Source: Anseongella ginsenosidimutans (GTDB taxonomy: Bacteria; Bacteroidota; Bacteroidia; Sphingobacteriales; Sphingobacteriaceae). Taken from it: a DNA stretch of 64,000 nt. Shown here piece after piece: positions 18,167-27,235 of the stretch. How positions within the stretch are numbered: position 1 is the first letter of the stretch; each line of letters starts with the position of its first letter. The position numbers were made by a program, and so were the translations under genes. Below the pieces are notes generated by a model. The model did not search any database and had not been told where the DNA came from. It worked only from the letters and a program-made list of their open reading frames with translations. The stretch is from the NCBI RefSeq assembly GCF_008033235.1, contig NZ_CP042432.1:3410001-3474000 (forward strand). The letters run 5' to 3'.

Positions 18167-19012
18167 TTATTCAAAAACGACGGTTTTATTTCCCGATACA
18201 AATACCCTGTCCTGGAATACCAGCTGCAGGGCGCGGTTCAGTACTGCCTTTTCGATCCCTTTGCCGGCCACTACCATGTCTTTCACACTGAAATTATGAT
18301 TAACGGGCGTCGTCTGCTGTGCGATAATCGGCCCCTGGTCCAGGTCAGTCGTTACAAAATGGGCGGTGGCCCCGATGAGCTTTACACCTCGTTCAAAAGC
18401 CCTGCGATAAGGATGCGCTCCCATGAAGGCTGGTAAAAAAGAATGATGAATATTTATGATCCGTTCCCGGTAGCCTGCCACGAATTCCGGGGACAGGATG
18501 CGCATGAACTTGGCCAGCACCAGGTAATCCGGTTCGTATTGCCCGAGCGTTTCCAGGATGGATGCCTCAAATTCCTCCTGGTTTTGCCCTTCATGACTGA
18601 TATAATGAAAAGGGATCGAAAACTGTTCGGTAAAAGCCCTCAAATGATCGTGATTACCTATCACGCAGCAAACCGTAGCACCCAGGGTCTGAAAAAAATG
18701 CCGGGTAAGAATATCACCCAGGCAATGATACTCCCTGGTAACCAGCACGGCCACTTTTTTTTCCGGCCGCGGGTTCACCAGCACGTTCGCTCCTTGCGGC
18801 AAAGCCTCTTCCAGCTCCCTTAACAATTTATTTTCATCAGGCGCATCTATTCCTGCGCAAGCGATACGGGCAAAGAACTGCTGCTCGCCTTCATCCACGA
18901 ATTCACGCATTGCCGTAATATTCATATTGCAGGCTGCCAGCACATGAGCGATCTTTGATACAAGCCCAACCGCATCACGGCATTGTACCAAAATAAGTGT
19001 CTTGTGATCCAT
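18167..19012 (-). CDS. purU: Formyltetrahydrofolate deformylase
   Basis: A 281-residue PurU, which hydrolyses 10-formyl-THF to formate and THF and so balances one-carbon pools and feeds formate to purine synthesis. An N-terminal ACT domain (about 1-85, LILVQCRDAVGLVSKIAHVL) is followed by the formyltransferase fold (about 88-281) with CCVIGNHDHLR, the catalytic region INIHHSFLPAFMGAHPYRRA and GATAHFVTTDLDQGPII. Length and motif order match the family. It is convergent with mlaD, leaving a 25-base gap. Confidence 0.95.
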   Translation of the reverse strand: MDHKTLILVQCRDAVGLVSKIAHVLAACNMNITAMREFVDEGEQQFFARIACAGIDAPDENKLLRELEEALPQGANVLVNPRPEKKVAVLVTREYHCLGDILTRHFFQTLGATVCCVIGNHDHLRAFTEQFSIPFHYISHEGQNQEEFEASILETLGQYEPDYLVLAKFMRILSPEFVAGYRERIINIHHSFLPAFMGAHPYRRAFERGVKLIGATAHFVTTDLDQGPIIAQQTTPVNHNFSVKDMVVAGKGIEKAVLNRALQLVFQDRVFVSGNKTVVFE

Positions 19013-19062
19013 TTCTTTACTTAGGACCGCTAAAGTACATAATTTATACCGCTGTAACGATG

Positions 19063-19827
19063 TCAGCGCGGTTTTTTCAGCCAGTCGGCGAGCGCGGCTA
19101 TTTTATCGGTATTAATATAATCCACTCCCAGTTCAGTCATCAGTTCCCAGGCAAGGGGGGTATCCGGAACGGCCCAGAAGCGAAACGGCTTTCCCAGCTC
19201 ATGCGCGTTTTGCACCACCTTCCGGAGTTGTTCTTTCACCTGTCCGTCCATTGGTTGCTTCCCGTCCCAATCGGTATAATTCCGAAAGCTATCGCTGATA
19301 AGGCCCGTCTTTTCCAGCGCCGCTGCTGAATACTCTTCCCCGGGACGGCCGTCAAAGTAAATAAATGCCGGCGATTCCGCCCACTTCTCCGGATCCGGCC
19401 GGCTGCCGCTGATCACTACCTTTACTTCTGCTTCCTTCCCCGCTTCAGAGCCCGCAGTTATGCCGGGATACTGTGCCAGCTGTTTCTCCAATATGGGCAG
19501 CGTGCTGTCCGCGCCCGTTTTCAGATCAATCAGCAGCTGAAGTTTTCTGCCATTGCCCGATGAGGCTATTGGTTTTAAATAAAGTGCATTCAGGGTTCTG
19601 TCCTGCCGGATATCCGCTGCATCGTGGGCCACGAACAATTCTCCTTTCCGCAGGAAAACATCCGCTTCCACCGACCCAAAGCCCGCATGAAAAGCTTGTT
19701 CAAAAGGCATATCCTGCTCATAGTCGTTATGGGAATGTGCATTCGCCGCCGTATAATCGTTCTGAGTACCGCAGGCAGCCAGGAATAGAAAAGCCGGCAG
19801 GCCCGCATATAAAGTTGCTCTGATCAT
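19063..19827 (-). CDS. Secreted glycerophosphodiester phosphodiesterase-like lipoprotein (AIM6/PI-PLC-like)
   Basis: A 254-residue protein with a signal ending in a lipobox (FLFLAAC, about Cys19) and a TIM-barrel of the PLC-like phosphodiesterase superfamily. The AHSHNDYEQDMPFEQAFHAG segment, followed by SVEADVFLRKGELFVAHDA, gives the two catalytic-type histidines and the acidic metal ligands. The HSHNDY form is typical of the AIM6-like branch found in Bacteroidota, whose substrate is not well defined. It sits alone between purU and a divergent methyltransferase gene. Confidence 0.75.
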   Translation of the reverse strand: MIRATLYAGLPAFLFLAACGTQNDYTAANAHSHNDYEQDMPFEQAFHAGFGSVEADVFLRKGELFVAHDAADIRQDRTLNALYLKPIASSGNGRKLQLLIDLKTGADSTLPILEKQLAQYPGITAGSEAGKEAEVKVVISGSRPDPEKWAESPAFIYFDGRPGEEYSAAALEKTGLISDSFRNYTDWDGKQPMDGQVKEQLRKVVQNAHELGKPFRFWAVPDTPLAWELMTELGVDYINTDKIAALADWLKKPR

Positions 19828-19948
19828 AATACAAATTACCTCTTTCTATCCTGTAAATAATAAGAATTTGAAAAATTTAACGTTCTTCTCTAGTTTTAAT
19901 GTTGTTTTCGGATCGTTAAGGCCGGAGTGAAATAAACATGATAATTTT

Positions 19949-20698
19949 ATGGAAGTTAGTACATCTCTGAAGTCTTCTTATGACAACCAATATAATTCCG
20001 CAGACACGGAGTGGAGGCGAAAAAGCGCCGAACGTAAAGCCCGGAATGTAACGGAACTGGCGGCGGCAATAAAACCGTCCAAAGTGCTTGAAGTTGGCTG
20101 CGGAGAAGGCAGCATCCTTTACTGGCTGGATCAGTGGGGATTTTGCCCTGAACTTTATGCCGTGGATATCTCAGAAAGCGGAATCCGGCAAACCCGGGAG
20201 AAAAACATGAAAAGCCTTGCGGAAGCCCGGGTATTTGACGGCTATACCCTGCCCTACCCCGATAACTACTTTGACCTGGCCTACTGCGCCCATGTTATTG
20301 AACATGTTGAATTCCCGCGCAAGCTCATGCGGGAGATCATGCGGGTATCCAAATTTCAGCATTATGAAGTTCCCATTGACTTTTCCTTTTACGTGGACAG
20401 AAAAGCGGAACATTTCTTTGCTTACGGGCACCTGAATATCTATACTCCTTCCCTGTTCCGCTACCTGCTGATATCCGAGGGGCATAAAGTGCTAAAGGAA
20501 ATTTGCGGGCAGCATAACAAGGGCATTGTAAAGCTCCTTTTCAAAGACAACCCTAAAGGCCTGGCTATCTTTAAAGTAAAGGCGCTTATCCTGCGATGCG
20601 TTCCCTGGCTGCGAGGAATCAAACCGGATTTTTATGCGGTATTAACGGATAAGAGCGGCGAAACAGCAGAACGCGCTTTTGCCCGGGCGCTGGAATAA
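19949..20698 (+). CDS. Class I SAM-dependent methyltransferase
   Basis: A 249-residue soluble methyltransferase. Motif I is KVLEVGCGEGSILYWL (about 49-64), the acidic loop is LYAVDIS, and the motif-IV/post-II region is YFDLAYCAHVIEHVEFPRKL, as in Methyltransf_11/UbiE-like proteins. The C-terminal region is unusual for small-molecule methyltransferases, with a basic stretch VKALILRCVPWLRGIKP. Substrate is unknown; such genes often modify surface sugars. It stands between a GDPD-like gene and a decayed ATPase gene. Confidence 0.75.
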   Translation: MEVSTSLKSSYDNQYNSADTEWRRKSAERKARNVTELAAAIKPSKVLEVGCGEGSILYWLDQWGFCPELYAVDISESGIRQTREKNMKSLAEARVFDGYTLPYPDNYFDLAYCAHVIEHVEFPRKLMREIMRVSKFQHYEVPIDFSFYVDRKAEHFFAYGHLNIYTPSLFRYLLISEGHKVLKEICGQHNKGIVKLLFKDNPKGLAIFKVKALILRCVPWLRGIKPDFYAVLTDKSGETAERAFARALE

Positions 20699-20730
20699 TG
20701 ATACGCAAGAGCTTGCTCAAACGGTTAATA

Positions 20731-22052
20731 TCAAAAGGCGTTACCGTACCAATCACCAACGGCATATAAAGGAACGACAAGAATATTTTCATATTTCGCA
20801 AAATTCTCCATAGAAAACCTGCCCCCATAAGAAGATTTTTTCTCTTGTAGAAAAATGTGCATACTCTTCATAGCTCCTTTCTTTCCGGATTTCACTTCAA
20901 CTGGAACAACTTGTCCTGATCTTTGGACGACGTAGTCAACTTCAGCATTACTGTTTCTGGCTTCTCTTTGCCAGTAAAACAATGCCTCCTGCCTGTAACA
21001 GGAGGCCGCTTTCAGAAGCTCCAATCCTGTATATTGCTCTGCAATTGCTCTTTTGTTGACCGCTTCAAAATCAGTTTCGGAGATCAATTCGCCAATATTC
21101 AATTGAAGTAGTCTTTGAAATACGCCTGTATCAAGCAATAGCAATTTCTTATTCTTTGGATTAATTTCCGCTCCAAGAGGTATCCCATTTGCCGCAGTAT
21201 GGGTGACGGAAATAACCAGGCCGCCCATAGATAATAGCTCAACTGCCTCCTTGATTTGTTTATAGCTCGACTCTGTCGCGCCCTTTGAATAAATAAACTT
21301 TCCACCCGACTGTTGTATTACTGAATCGAATACTTCCGCAATCCGTAGAAAAGGTACTGCCTTTTATATTTTGCAAAGTCTGCTTTTAACGAAGTTATCA
21401 AGTCATCCAGTGCCCTTCCGCAAGCAATCAGGTCTTTACTTTTTAAATAAACCTTTATCACCTCCGGCATCCCGCCCAACACCAGGAAACGTTTAAAATG
21501 ATCCAACAATTTTGCATGAACAGGTTCGGGTAAAGGCCTGTCAGCGCTTGCTTTTAGTTTCAGGGAAAGCAAACCATTCTCGCCAGCTGCGCGCAGATAC
21601 TCATTAAAAGACAGCGGATAAACAAAAACAGACCGTACGCGGCCTACACCAAAAGAGGGTACTTCCTCCAACGCAAACTCAAGCAATGAACCCGCAGCTA
21701 CTATATGTAGTTCGGGATATTTCTCATAAAAAAAAACGAAGCGCCGAGATAGCAGGAATGCAAACCTGGATTTCATCCAAAAAGATCAGCGTTTTACCTG
21801 GTATGATAGGAATGTTATACAACGCAGAAAGCGTTTCACAAATTTCAAACGGATCAAGGTCGCCTTCGAATATCTTATGAACTTGTCGTTGTTCTTCAAA
21901 GTTAATCTCCAGGAAATGGTCAAATTCCTTTGCAAGATTCCTTACAGATGTGGATTTCCCTACTGGCGGGCGCCCCGTAACAATAAAGGTTTCCCTTTCT
22001 TTTCTTGCCGCCAGGCGCTTAGTTCCTTGTCGATATCTCGGCTTATATACAT
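20731..22052 (-). pseudogene. AAA-family ATPase with DUF4143 domain, disrupted by three frameshifts
   Basis: Joining three frames gives a protein of about 440 residues, the normal length for DUF4143 AAA ATPases. From the ATG at 22052: MYISRDIDKELSAWRQEK, then RGARQ-VGKS (Walker A) broken by a missing G near 21961-21966; then TLIFLDEIQ (Walker B) and ISALRFF broken by an extra base in an A9 run (21728-21736); then PELHIVAAGSLLEFAL, ALDDLITSLKADFAKYK, broken by a missing base near the T4 run at 21362-21365; then the DUF4143 C-terminal nuclease-like part NAEVDYVVQRSGQVVPVEVKSG. Three separate lesions, one inside Walker A and not in a long homopolymer, point to a real pseudogene. This family is common in Bacteroidota and its role is unknown. 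Confidence 0.8.
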
Positions 22053-22053
22053 A

Positions 22054-22101
22054 TTGCTATTTTCCAAGGCAAAAATATCCATAAATTGCTATTTTCCAAG
22101 G
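22054..22101. repeat. Paired 16-bp direct repeats upstream of the DUF4143 ATPase gene
   Basis: The 16-mer TTGCTATTTTCCAAGG occurs at 22054-22069 and again at 22086-22101, a spacing of exactly 32 bases or three helical turns, immediately upstream of the ATPase ATG. Read in the gene's direction it is CCTTGGAAAATAGCAA. Two perfect copies on the same helix face suggest an operator bound by a dimer or by the ATPase protein itself; this is inference. Confidence 0.7.
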
Positions 22102-22170
22102 TTATAAAAACAAAAACTTACCAGTTGGCGCGAGGCAGCCGGATTTTCGATTAAAATGGAAGTGCAAAGT

Positions 22171-22785
22171 TTAAGGCTGCTTTTTCAGTTTATCCTTGAA
22201 GACCTTCTCGAATTTTTCCATTTTCGGCTTAATTACCAGCCGGCAATAAGGCTGGTCGCCATTATTCCTGTAGTAATCCTGGTGATAATTCTCCGCCTCG
22301 TAAAACACCGTGAGGGGACTTATTTCGGTGATAACAGGGTTGTTAAAAGCGCCCGATTCGTTCAGCTTCCTTTTATATTCTTCGGCCAGGCGTTTTTGTT
22401 CTTCGTTATGATAAAAGATGGCGGAACGATATTGGGTGCCAACATCCGCCCCCTGCCTGTTAAGCGTCGTCGGATCATGGGTTTGCCAGAAGACTTCCAG
22501 CAATTCCTCAAAACTGATCACCTCCGGATTGAACAGGATCCTCGCCACTTCCGCATGGCCGGTCACGCCGGTGCAAACTTCCTCGTAACTCGGGTTGGGA
22601 ACATGGCCTCCGGTGTAACCCGAACTGACCTTTTCCACCCCTTCCAGGTTTTGGAAAATAGCCTCAACGCACCAAAAACAGCCGGCTCCGAAGGTTGCGG
22701 TATCCATATTATTAGGTTTAGCGGATTGCCCAAACGCGGTTGAGCAAAACAGGAATAAAACGAAAAGACTTAAACATGTTCTCAT
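22171..22785 (-). CDS. msrA: Exported peptide-methionine (S)-S-oxide reductase
   Basis: A 204-residue MsrA with a signal peptide (MRTCLSLFVLFLFCSTAFGQ). The catalytic motif GAGCFWCVEAIF lies near residues 32-43, with the nucleophile Cys in GCFWC, followed by GVEKVSSGYTGG, YEEVCTGVTGHAEVARI, DPTTLNRQGADVGTQYRSAIF and YHQDYY, all conserved in the family. It repairs oxidised methionine in the periplasm. ATG 22785 is preferred over an in-frame TTG five codons upstream because it starts the signal peptide. Confidence 0.93.
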   Translation of the reverse strand: MRTCLSLFVLFLFCSTAFGQSAKPNNMDTATFGAGCFWCVEAIFQNLEGVEKVSSGYTGGHVPNPSYEEVCTGVTGHAEVARILFNPEVISFEELLEVFWQTHDPTTLNRQGADVGTQYRSAIFYHNEEQKRLAEEYKRKLNESGAFNNPVITEISPLTVFYEAENYHQDYYRNNGDQPYCRLVIKPKMEKFEKVFKDKLKKQP

Positions 22786-22848
22786 TGAATGTGATAACAA
22801 CTACACATACAAATATGTTTATATTTACCCGTATTTACGGATCAAACC

Positions 22849-23844
22849 ATGCAAAAAAGAAGAGAGTTTATTAAGAGGTCTATGCTGGGAGCCGCTGCAA
22901 TCGGCGTAGGCCCGGCGGTTAACAGTTCCCTGGCAGGTATTTCGCCCGGAAACGGCTCCGCGGTGAACCCAAACAAACCCATTGTCATCTCCACCTGGAA
23001 TTTCGGGATCGCCGCGAACGAGGCGGCCTGGAAAGTGCTGAGCAGAAAGGGAAGGGCGCTGGATGCGGTAGAACAAGGCGTACATGTCCCTGAAGCTGAT
23101 GCGTCCAACAATTCGGTTGGCCTTGGAGGCTACCCGGACCGCGACGGCCATGTAACCCTTGATTCTTGCATCATGGATGAAAAAGGCAATTGCGGGTCCG
23201 TTGCCTTCCTGGAACACATCGTACACCCCGTGTCGGTTGCCCGGAAAGTGATGGAGGAAACACCGCATGTGATGCTTGTTGGAGAAGGCGCCCTGCAGTT
23301 TGCCCTTGCACAGGGATTCGAAAAAACAAACCTGCTTACTCCTGAGGCGGAAAAAGCCTGGAAAAACTGGCTAAAGGAGAAAAAATATGAACCGGTGATC
23401 AATATTGAGAATCATGACACCATTAGTATGCTGGCCATCGATGCAGCCGGAGATATGTCGGGCGCCTGCACCACCAGCGGGCTGGCATTTAAAATGCACG
23501 GGCGGGTAGGCGATTCGCCTATCATCGGGGCCGCCTTATTTGTGGACAATGAAGTCGGGGGCGCCTGCGCTACCGGACATGGTGAGTTCGTCATGAAAAC
23601 GCTCGGGAGTTTTCTTGTGGTAGAACTTATGCGGCAAGGGTTAAGCCCGGAAGCAGCCTGCAAAACGGCAGTAGAGCGCATCGTAAAGAAATATCCTAAT
23701 TACCGGGAGATACAGGTTGGCTACCTGGCCATGAACAAGAAAGGAGAATACGGCTCCTATTCTATTCATAAAGGTTTTAGCTATGCGGTACACGATGGCT
23801 CCGGCAACCGGCTTATCAGCTCCGGCCACCATATACAAGAATAG
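22849..23844 (+). CDS. Tat-exported N4-(beta-N-acetylglucosaminyl)-L-asparaginase (Ntn hydrolase)
   Basis: A 331-residue asparaginase-2/glycosylasparaginase precursor. The N-terminal QKRREFIKRSMLGAAAIG is a Tat-type signal. The proenzyme cleavage site and nucleophile lie in ENHDTISMLAIDAAGDMSGA: cleavage before the Thr of HDT would free the N-terminal nucleophile of the small subunit. Substrate-binding motifs GRVGDSPIIGAALFVDN and GACATGHGE follow. It removes the GlcNAc-Asn link of N-glycopeptides outside the cytoplasm, which fits a glycan-degrading lifestyle. Confidence 0.9.
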   Translation: MQKRREFIKRSMLGAAAIGVGPAVNSSLAGISPGNGSAVNPNKPIVISTWNFGIAANEAAWKVLSRKGRALDAVEQGVHVPEADASNNSVGLGGYPDRDGHVTLDSCIMDEKGNCGSVAFLEHIVHPVSVARKVMEETPHVMLVGEGALQFALAQGFEKTNLLTPEAEKAWKNWLKEKKYEPVINIENHDTISMLAIDAAGDMSGACTTSGLAFKMHGRVGDSPIIGAALFVDNEVGGACATGHGEFVMKTLGSFLVVELMRQGLSPEAACKTAVERIVKKYPNYREIQVGYLAMNKKGEYGSYSIHKGFSYAVHDGSGNRLISSGHHIQE

Positions 23845-23904
23845 GGCCCGGTATCATGCCCCTGCCCCTGGTATCGTATCGGCGCAACGGTATAGCCTAC
23901 ACTT

Positions 23905-24615
23905 CTAGTTTACCGGCTTGATGCTTCCCGCGCCCGAAACGTTTTCGTTTATAACCCCGGGGTTCCCGCGGTACTGCACGGAGCTGGCGCCGCTGGCTTG
24001 TGCATTCAGTTCGTTTAGAACATGAATATTGCATTCGGCGGCGCCGCTTACATGAATATCATATTTTCCGGCAACCAGCTCCAAAGCATTGAGTTCTCCT
24101 GCACCTGAAATGGTGACCTCGTGTTCGCCCGTTTTTCCCCGATAGGCAATTTCTCCTGCGCCGGAGAGTTCTGTTCTTATCTTGTTCGCTTGCATATCCA
24201 GCCTGGCTTCTACTGCTCCTGAAACATCCAGTTCAAATTCATCGGCGGCAAAGCGGTTGGTCATTTCTACCTCAACGGCTCCCGAAGCGGTAAGGCTGGT
24301 TAATTCGGGCAGGCTGATGGCGATGACTACTTCTTCGCAAATATTCTCATCCGAGTAGATCCGCAATCGTCCGTTATCCACTTCCGTTTTAATAAGAGGA
24401 AGCAAGTTTTCGTGGGTATGAATGCTAAAGGAACTAGCAGAATCACGGGTCAGCAATAGTTTGTAAGACCCGCCGAGGTCGATCCTTGAAAATGCAGCAA
24501 GGTCTCTGTTTTCGGTAGTCTCTTGCCCATTGCCTTCTATGCAATCGTCCATGCAGGAATTGAATACCGTCATCGCCAGGGCCGCGGCGAGGAAAAATAT
24601 AAATAACCTGTTCAT
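23905..24615 (-). CDS. GIN-domain (DUF2807) lipoprotein
   Basis: A 236-residue protein from ATG 24615, which begins a signal peptide with lipobox (MTVFNSC, about Cys19). The mature part is a head-GIN/DUF2807 right-handed beta-helix with the typical repeated pattern of GAxE-V motifs: LTASGAVEVEMTN, LDVSGAVEARLDM, TELSGAGEIAYRG, VTISGAGELNALE, IHVSGAAECNIHV and ENVSGAGSIKPVN. These repeats stack as rungs of the helix. Function is unknown. An upstream in-frame start would add 29 residues without a signal and is rejected. Confidence 0.88.
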   Translation of the reverse strand: MNRLFIFFLAAALAMTVFNSCMDDCIEGNGQETTENRDLAAFSRIDLGGSYKLLLTRDSASSFSIHTHENLLPLIKTEVDNGRLRIYSDENICEEVVIAISLPELTSLTASGAVEVEMTNRFAADEFELDVSGAVEARLDMQANKIRTELSGAGEIAYRGKTGEHEVTISGAGELNALELVAGKYDIHVSGAAECNIHVLNELNAQASGASSVQYRGNPGVINENVSGAGSIKPVN

Positions 24616-24662
24616 AGTGTTTAAAATTTGATGGAAGTTAAGGATTTCCTCCGGATTCCAGC

Positions 24663-24693
24663 AAAAAAGGCGCCCCGGAAGAGACGCCCTTTT
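24663..24693 (-). terminator. Bulged hairpin between the two GIN-type genes
   Basis: AAAAGGCG at 24665-24672 pairs with CGCCCTTTT at 24685-24693 with one bulged C, and is followed by T-rich sequence on the minus strand. It lies just after the 24715 gene and probably ends or attenuates its transcript before the lipoprotein gene. Confidence 0.5.
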
Positions 24694-24714
24694 CTTACGC
24701 AAAAATTATGATCT

Positions 24715-25116
24715 TTACTGTTCCCTGATTACCCGGACATTTCCGAATTTATTGAGATTATTGATATCTTTCAAGGTGACCCATAGCGTAATACGCCTTT
24801 TAACCTGGTCGGAGGTGTAAATATTCAGCGTATTGTCCACAATAAAATGTTTTACTTCCGGAACCAGGTTTTCATCGCCTTCCACTACGATCTTTTGCTC
24901 GTCTCCCTGTTTAAGGTAAACCTTAAAGTTTCCGTTTACCTTCACCAGCTGGTAACCTGAAACCTTCATTTCCTTGCGGATCACATCCGGAGCTTTGGTA
25001 ATCCCGGCAGTCATTTCAATAGCGGGGCCGGTTTCATTGGCAAGTGCAACTCCGGATGTGAAGAGCATGGCGGCGGCTACCATAGCCACGTTCATTTTGT
25101 TGGTTAAACTTTTCAT
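24715..25116 (-). CDS. Small exported GIN-like protein
   Basis: A 133-residue protein with a signal peptide (MNVAMVAAAMLFTSGVALA within the first 27 residues). The mature part has the start of a GIN-type strand pattern: YQLVKVNGNFKVYLKQGDEQ, then IVVEGDENLVPEVKHFIVDN and LNIYTSDQVKRRITLWVT. These are the first rungs seen in DUF2807 proteins, but the repeated GA motifs are absent, so this looks like a truncated or single-unit relative of the downstream gene, 100 bases away. Function unknown. Confidence 0.75.
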   Translation of the reverse strand: MKSLTNKMNVAMVAAAMLFTSGVALANETGPAIEMTAGITKAPDVIRKEMKVSGYQLVKVNGNFKVYLKQGDEQKIVVEGDENLVPEVKHFIVDNTLNIYTSDQVKRRITLWVTLKDINNLNKFGNVRVIREQ

Positions 25117-25260
25117 GTTGTGTGTGATTTTGTGTGTGATTAATAATGTTTTTTTGTTTGAACCGTTCGACTACAAAATTGCATCAGAAGGTTACACAAT
25201 CACGAAAAATAACTGCAAAGAAAACGATACGCGCGGGTAAAATGCCCGTTACTAACGGTG

Positions 25261-27171
25261 TTAGGTGGCCAGGTAGAGACGATCTTCATCTTCGTTTTTT
25301 AAGAGCTGGCCGTCATCCAGTAATGTCCTTATTACAAAAAGCAGCTTTATTTCCGGAAATTCGGTCAGTTGTTCTAACAATTCCTGCCGGGAAAGCGCTT
25401 TTTTTTGTAAAACAGCCTCAATTGCCGCCTTTATGGCCACAAATTCCGCCTCCGTTACATCCCGCCGGTTCAGTTTAAGGCAATAGTCACAAATCCCGCA
25501 GTTTTCAGCAGCGGATTCCTTAAAGTAGGACAGCAGCATTTTGCTTCTGCACCTGCCGGTTTCGCCGGCATATTCAAGCACAGCATGGATATTCTCCAGA
25601 TGCCGGTTTTTCCTTTCTCTCAGAAATACGGTGTCCAGGTAAAGATTCCCGGCGTCCGCTCTTGAAGACAAATAAGTGACCTGAGGTTTATCTGTTTTGG
25701 GAATATAGGAAACAACGCCTCGTTTTGCCAGCCACGGCAGCGTCCGCTGAAACTCCTCCTGTAACATGCCCGCCCTGCGCGCAATTAATTTTTCATCAAA
25801 GGGAACATAGAAGTCGAATACGCCTCCGCAAGACCGGAGGATGGCCTTCAATACAGCATCGTAATCCGCATGCGCCACCTGGAACTTGTAAAGCGCCTCC
25901 TTATCAAGCAGCAGCTTTATCCTGGAAGGAAGAAAAACGCCTTCGGAAAAACTGAGGTAATTGTCTTTCTCCAGGAAGCGGAACGCGTTTAATACTTTCA
26001 TCGCGTAAAAATCATAGCGCCGGCAAAACTCCCCTATGTCAAAATCAAAGCTTAAACCTTCTCCCGCGCCGGTTGCGAGTTGAAAGTAATTTCCAAGTGC
26101 CTGGTAAATATTCCGGATCTCTTCCAGCGCCGGGTAACTGATATCGACATTCTCCAGCAGCTTCCTTTCATCCGCGGGGCTATGCAAAAGTACGGCGTAG
26201 GACTTTTTCCCGTCGCGCCCGGCCCGGCCTGCTTCCTGGTAATAGGCTTCCAGGCTTTCCGGAAGGTCCATGTGTACCACCAGCCGGACGTCCGGTTTGT
26301 CAATGCCCATTCCGAAGGCGTTGGTAGCCACCATTACCCGTGTTTTAGCCTGAATCCAGCTATCCTGCGCTGCTTCCCGTTTTCTCATCGGCATTCCCGC
26401 GTGGTAAAAAGCCGCCGGTACCCGGTGTTTACGTAAGAAAGCCGCAATTTCTTCCGTCTGCCGCCGATTTCTCGCATAGACGATCCCACTTCCCTCCTGC
26501 CGCCTTAATATTTTCAGCAGCCGTTCCTGCTTGCCTTCTTCCGGCAGAACCAGGTAGGCAAGGTTTTCCCTCGCGAAACTTTTCCGCAGTACGCGACCAT
26601 TCCTGAACCGCAGCTGCTTCTGGATATCTTCTTCCACTTCCCCGGTTGCCGTAGCCGTCAGCGCCAGCACGGGCACTTCCCGCAGCAGCTCGCGAAGGCC
26701 GGCAATTTCCAGGTAAGCCGGGCGAAAATCATAGCCCCAATGCGAAATGCAATGAGCTTCGTCCACGGCAAGCAGGTTCACCTTCATGCGGCTGATACGC
26801 TCCCTGGCAAGGGCTGTCTTCAGCCGTTCGGGTGAAAGGTAAAGAAACTTATAGGGTCCGTAAATACAATTATCAAACACAGCGTCGATTTCCCTGGCGT
26901 GCATGCCTGAAAAAACAGCCGCCGCTTTTATACCTTTCCGGCGAAGTTGTTCTACCTGGTCCTTCATCAGCGCGATCAGAGGGGTTACCACTATGCAAAT
27001 TCCCTCACGGGCCAGGGCCGGAACCTGGTAACATAGCGACTTACCGCCGCCTGTGGGCATCAGCGCAAGCGTATCGGTTCCTTCCAGCACGGAATGGATA
27101 ATTTCCTCCTGCAGCGGCCGGAAAGCGTTAAAGCCCCAATAAGTTTTCAGAATATCCGCTATGTTTTCCAT
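25261..27171 (-). CDS. recQ: RecQ-family ATP-dependent DNA helicase
   Basis: A 636-residue superfamily-2 helicase. Helicase motifs appear in order: Q motif AFRPLQEEII, motif I MPTGGGKSLCYQVPAL (about 38-53), motif II DEAHCISHWGYDFRP, motif III LTATAT, motifs V-VI NAFGMGIDKPDVRLVVH and YYQEAGRAGRDG. The RecQ zinc site shows as CRSKMLLSYF and CGICDYC. The C-terminal HRDC domain is not evident, and the last hundred residues end with a winged-helix-like part. Two of four zinc cysteines are close together as usual. It unwinds forked DNA in recombination and repair. Confidence 0.93.
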   Translation of the reverse strand: MENIADILKTYWGFNAFRPLQEEIIHSVLEGTDTLALMPTGGGKSLCYQVPALAREGICIVVTPLIALMKDQVEQLRRKGIKAAAVFSGMHAREIDAVFDNCIYGPYKFLYLSPERLKTALARERISRMKVNLLAVDEAHCISHWGYDFRPAYLEIAGLRELLREVPVLALTATATGEVEEDIQKQLRFRNGRVLRKSFARENLAYLVLPEEGKQERLLKILRRQEGSGIVYARNRRQTEEIAAFLRKHRVPAAFYHAGMPMRKREAAQDSWIQAKTRVMVATNAFGMGIDKPDVRLVVHMDLPESLEAYYQEAGRAGRDGKKSYAVLLHSPADERKLLENVDISYPALEEIRNIYQALGNYFQLATGAGEGLSFDFDIGEFCRRYDFYAMKVLNAFRFLEKDNYLSFSEGVFLPSRIKLLLDKEALYKFQVAHADYDAVLKAILRSCGGVFDFYVPFDEKLIARRAGMLQEEFQRTLPWLAKRGVVSYIPKTDKPQVTYLSSRADAGNLYLDTVFLRERKNRHLENIHAVLEYAGETGRCRSKMLLSYFKESAAENCGICDYCLKLNRRDVTEAEFVAIKAAIEAVLQKKALSRQELLEQLTEFPEIKLLFVIRTLLDDGQLLKNEDEDRLYLAT

Positions 27172-27235
27172 ATTGCCCCCGGTGGAACTTACAATTTGCT
27201 AAAATAAAAGTATTTTCGGCACAAAGATCCTTGAG

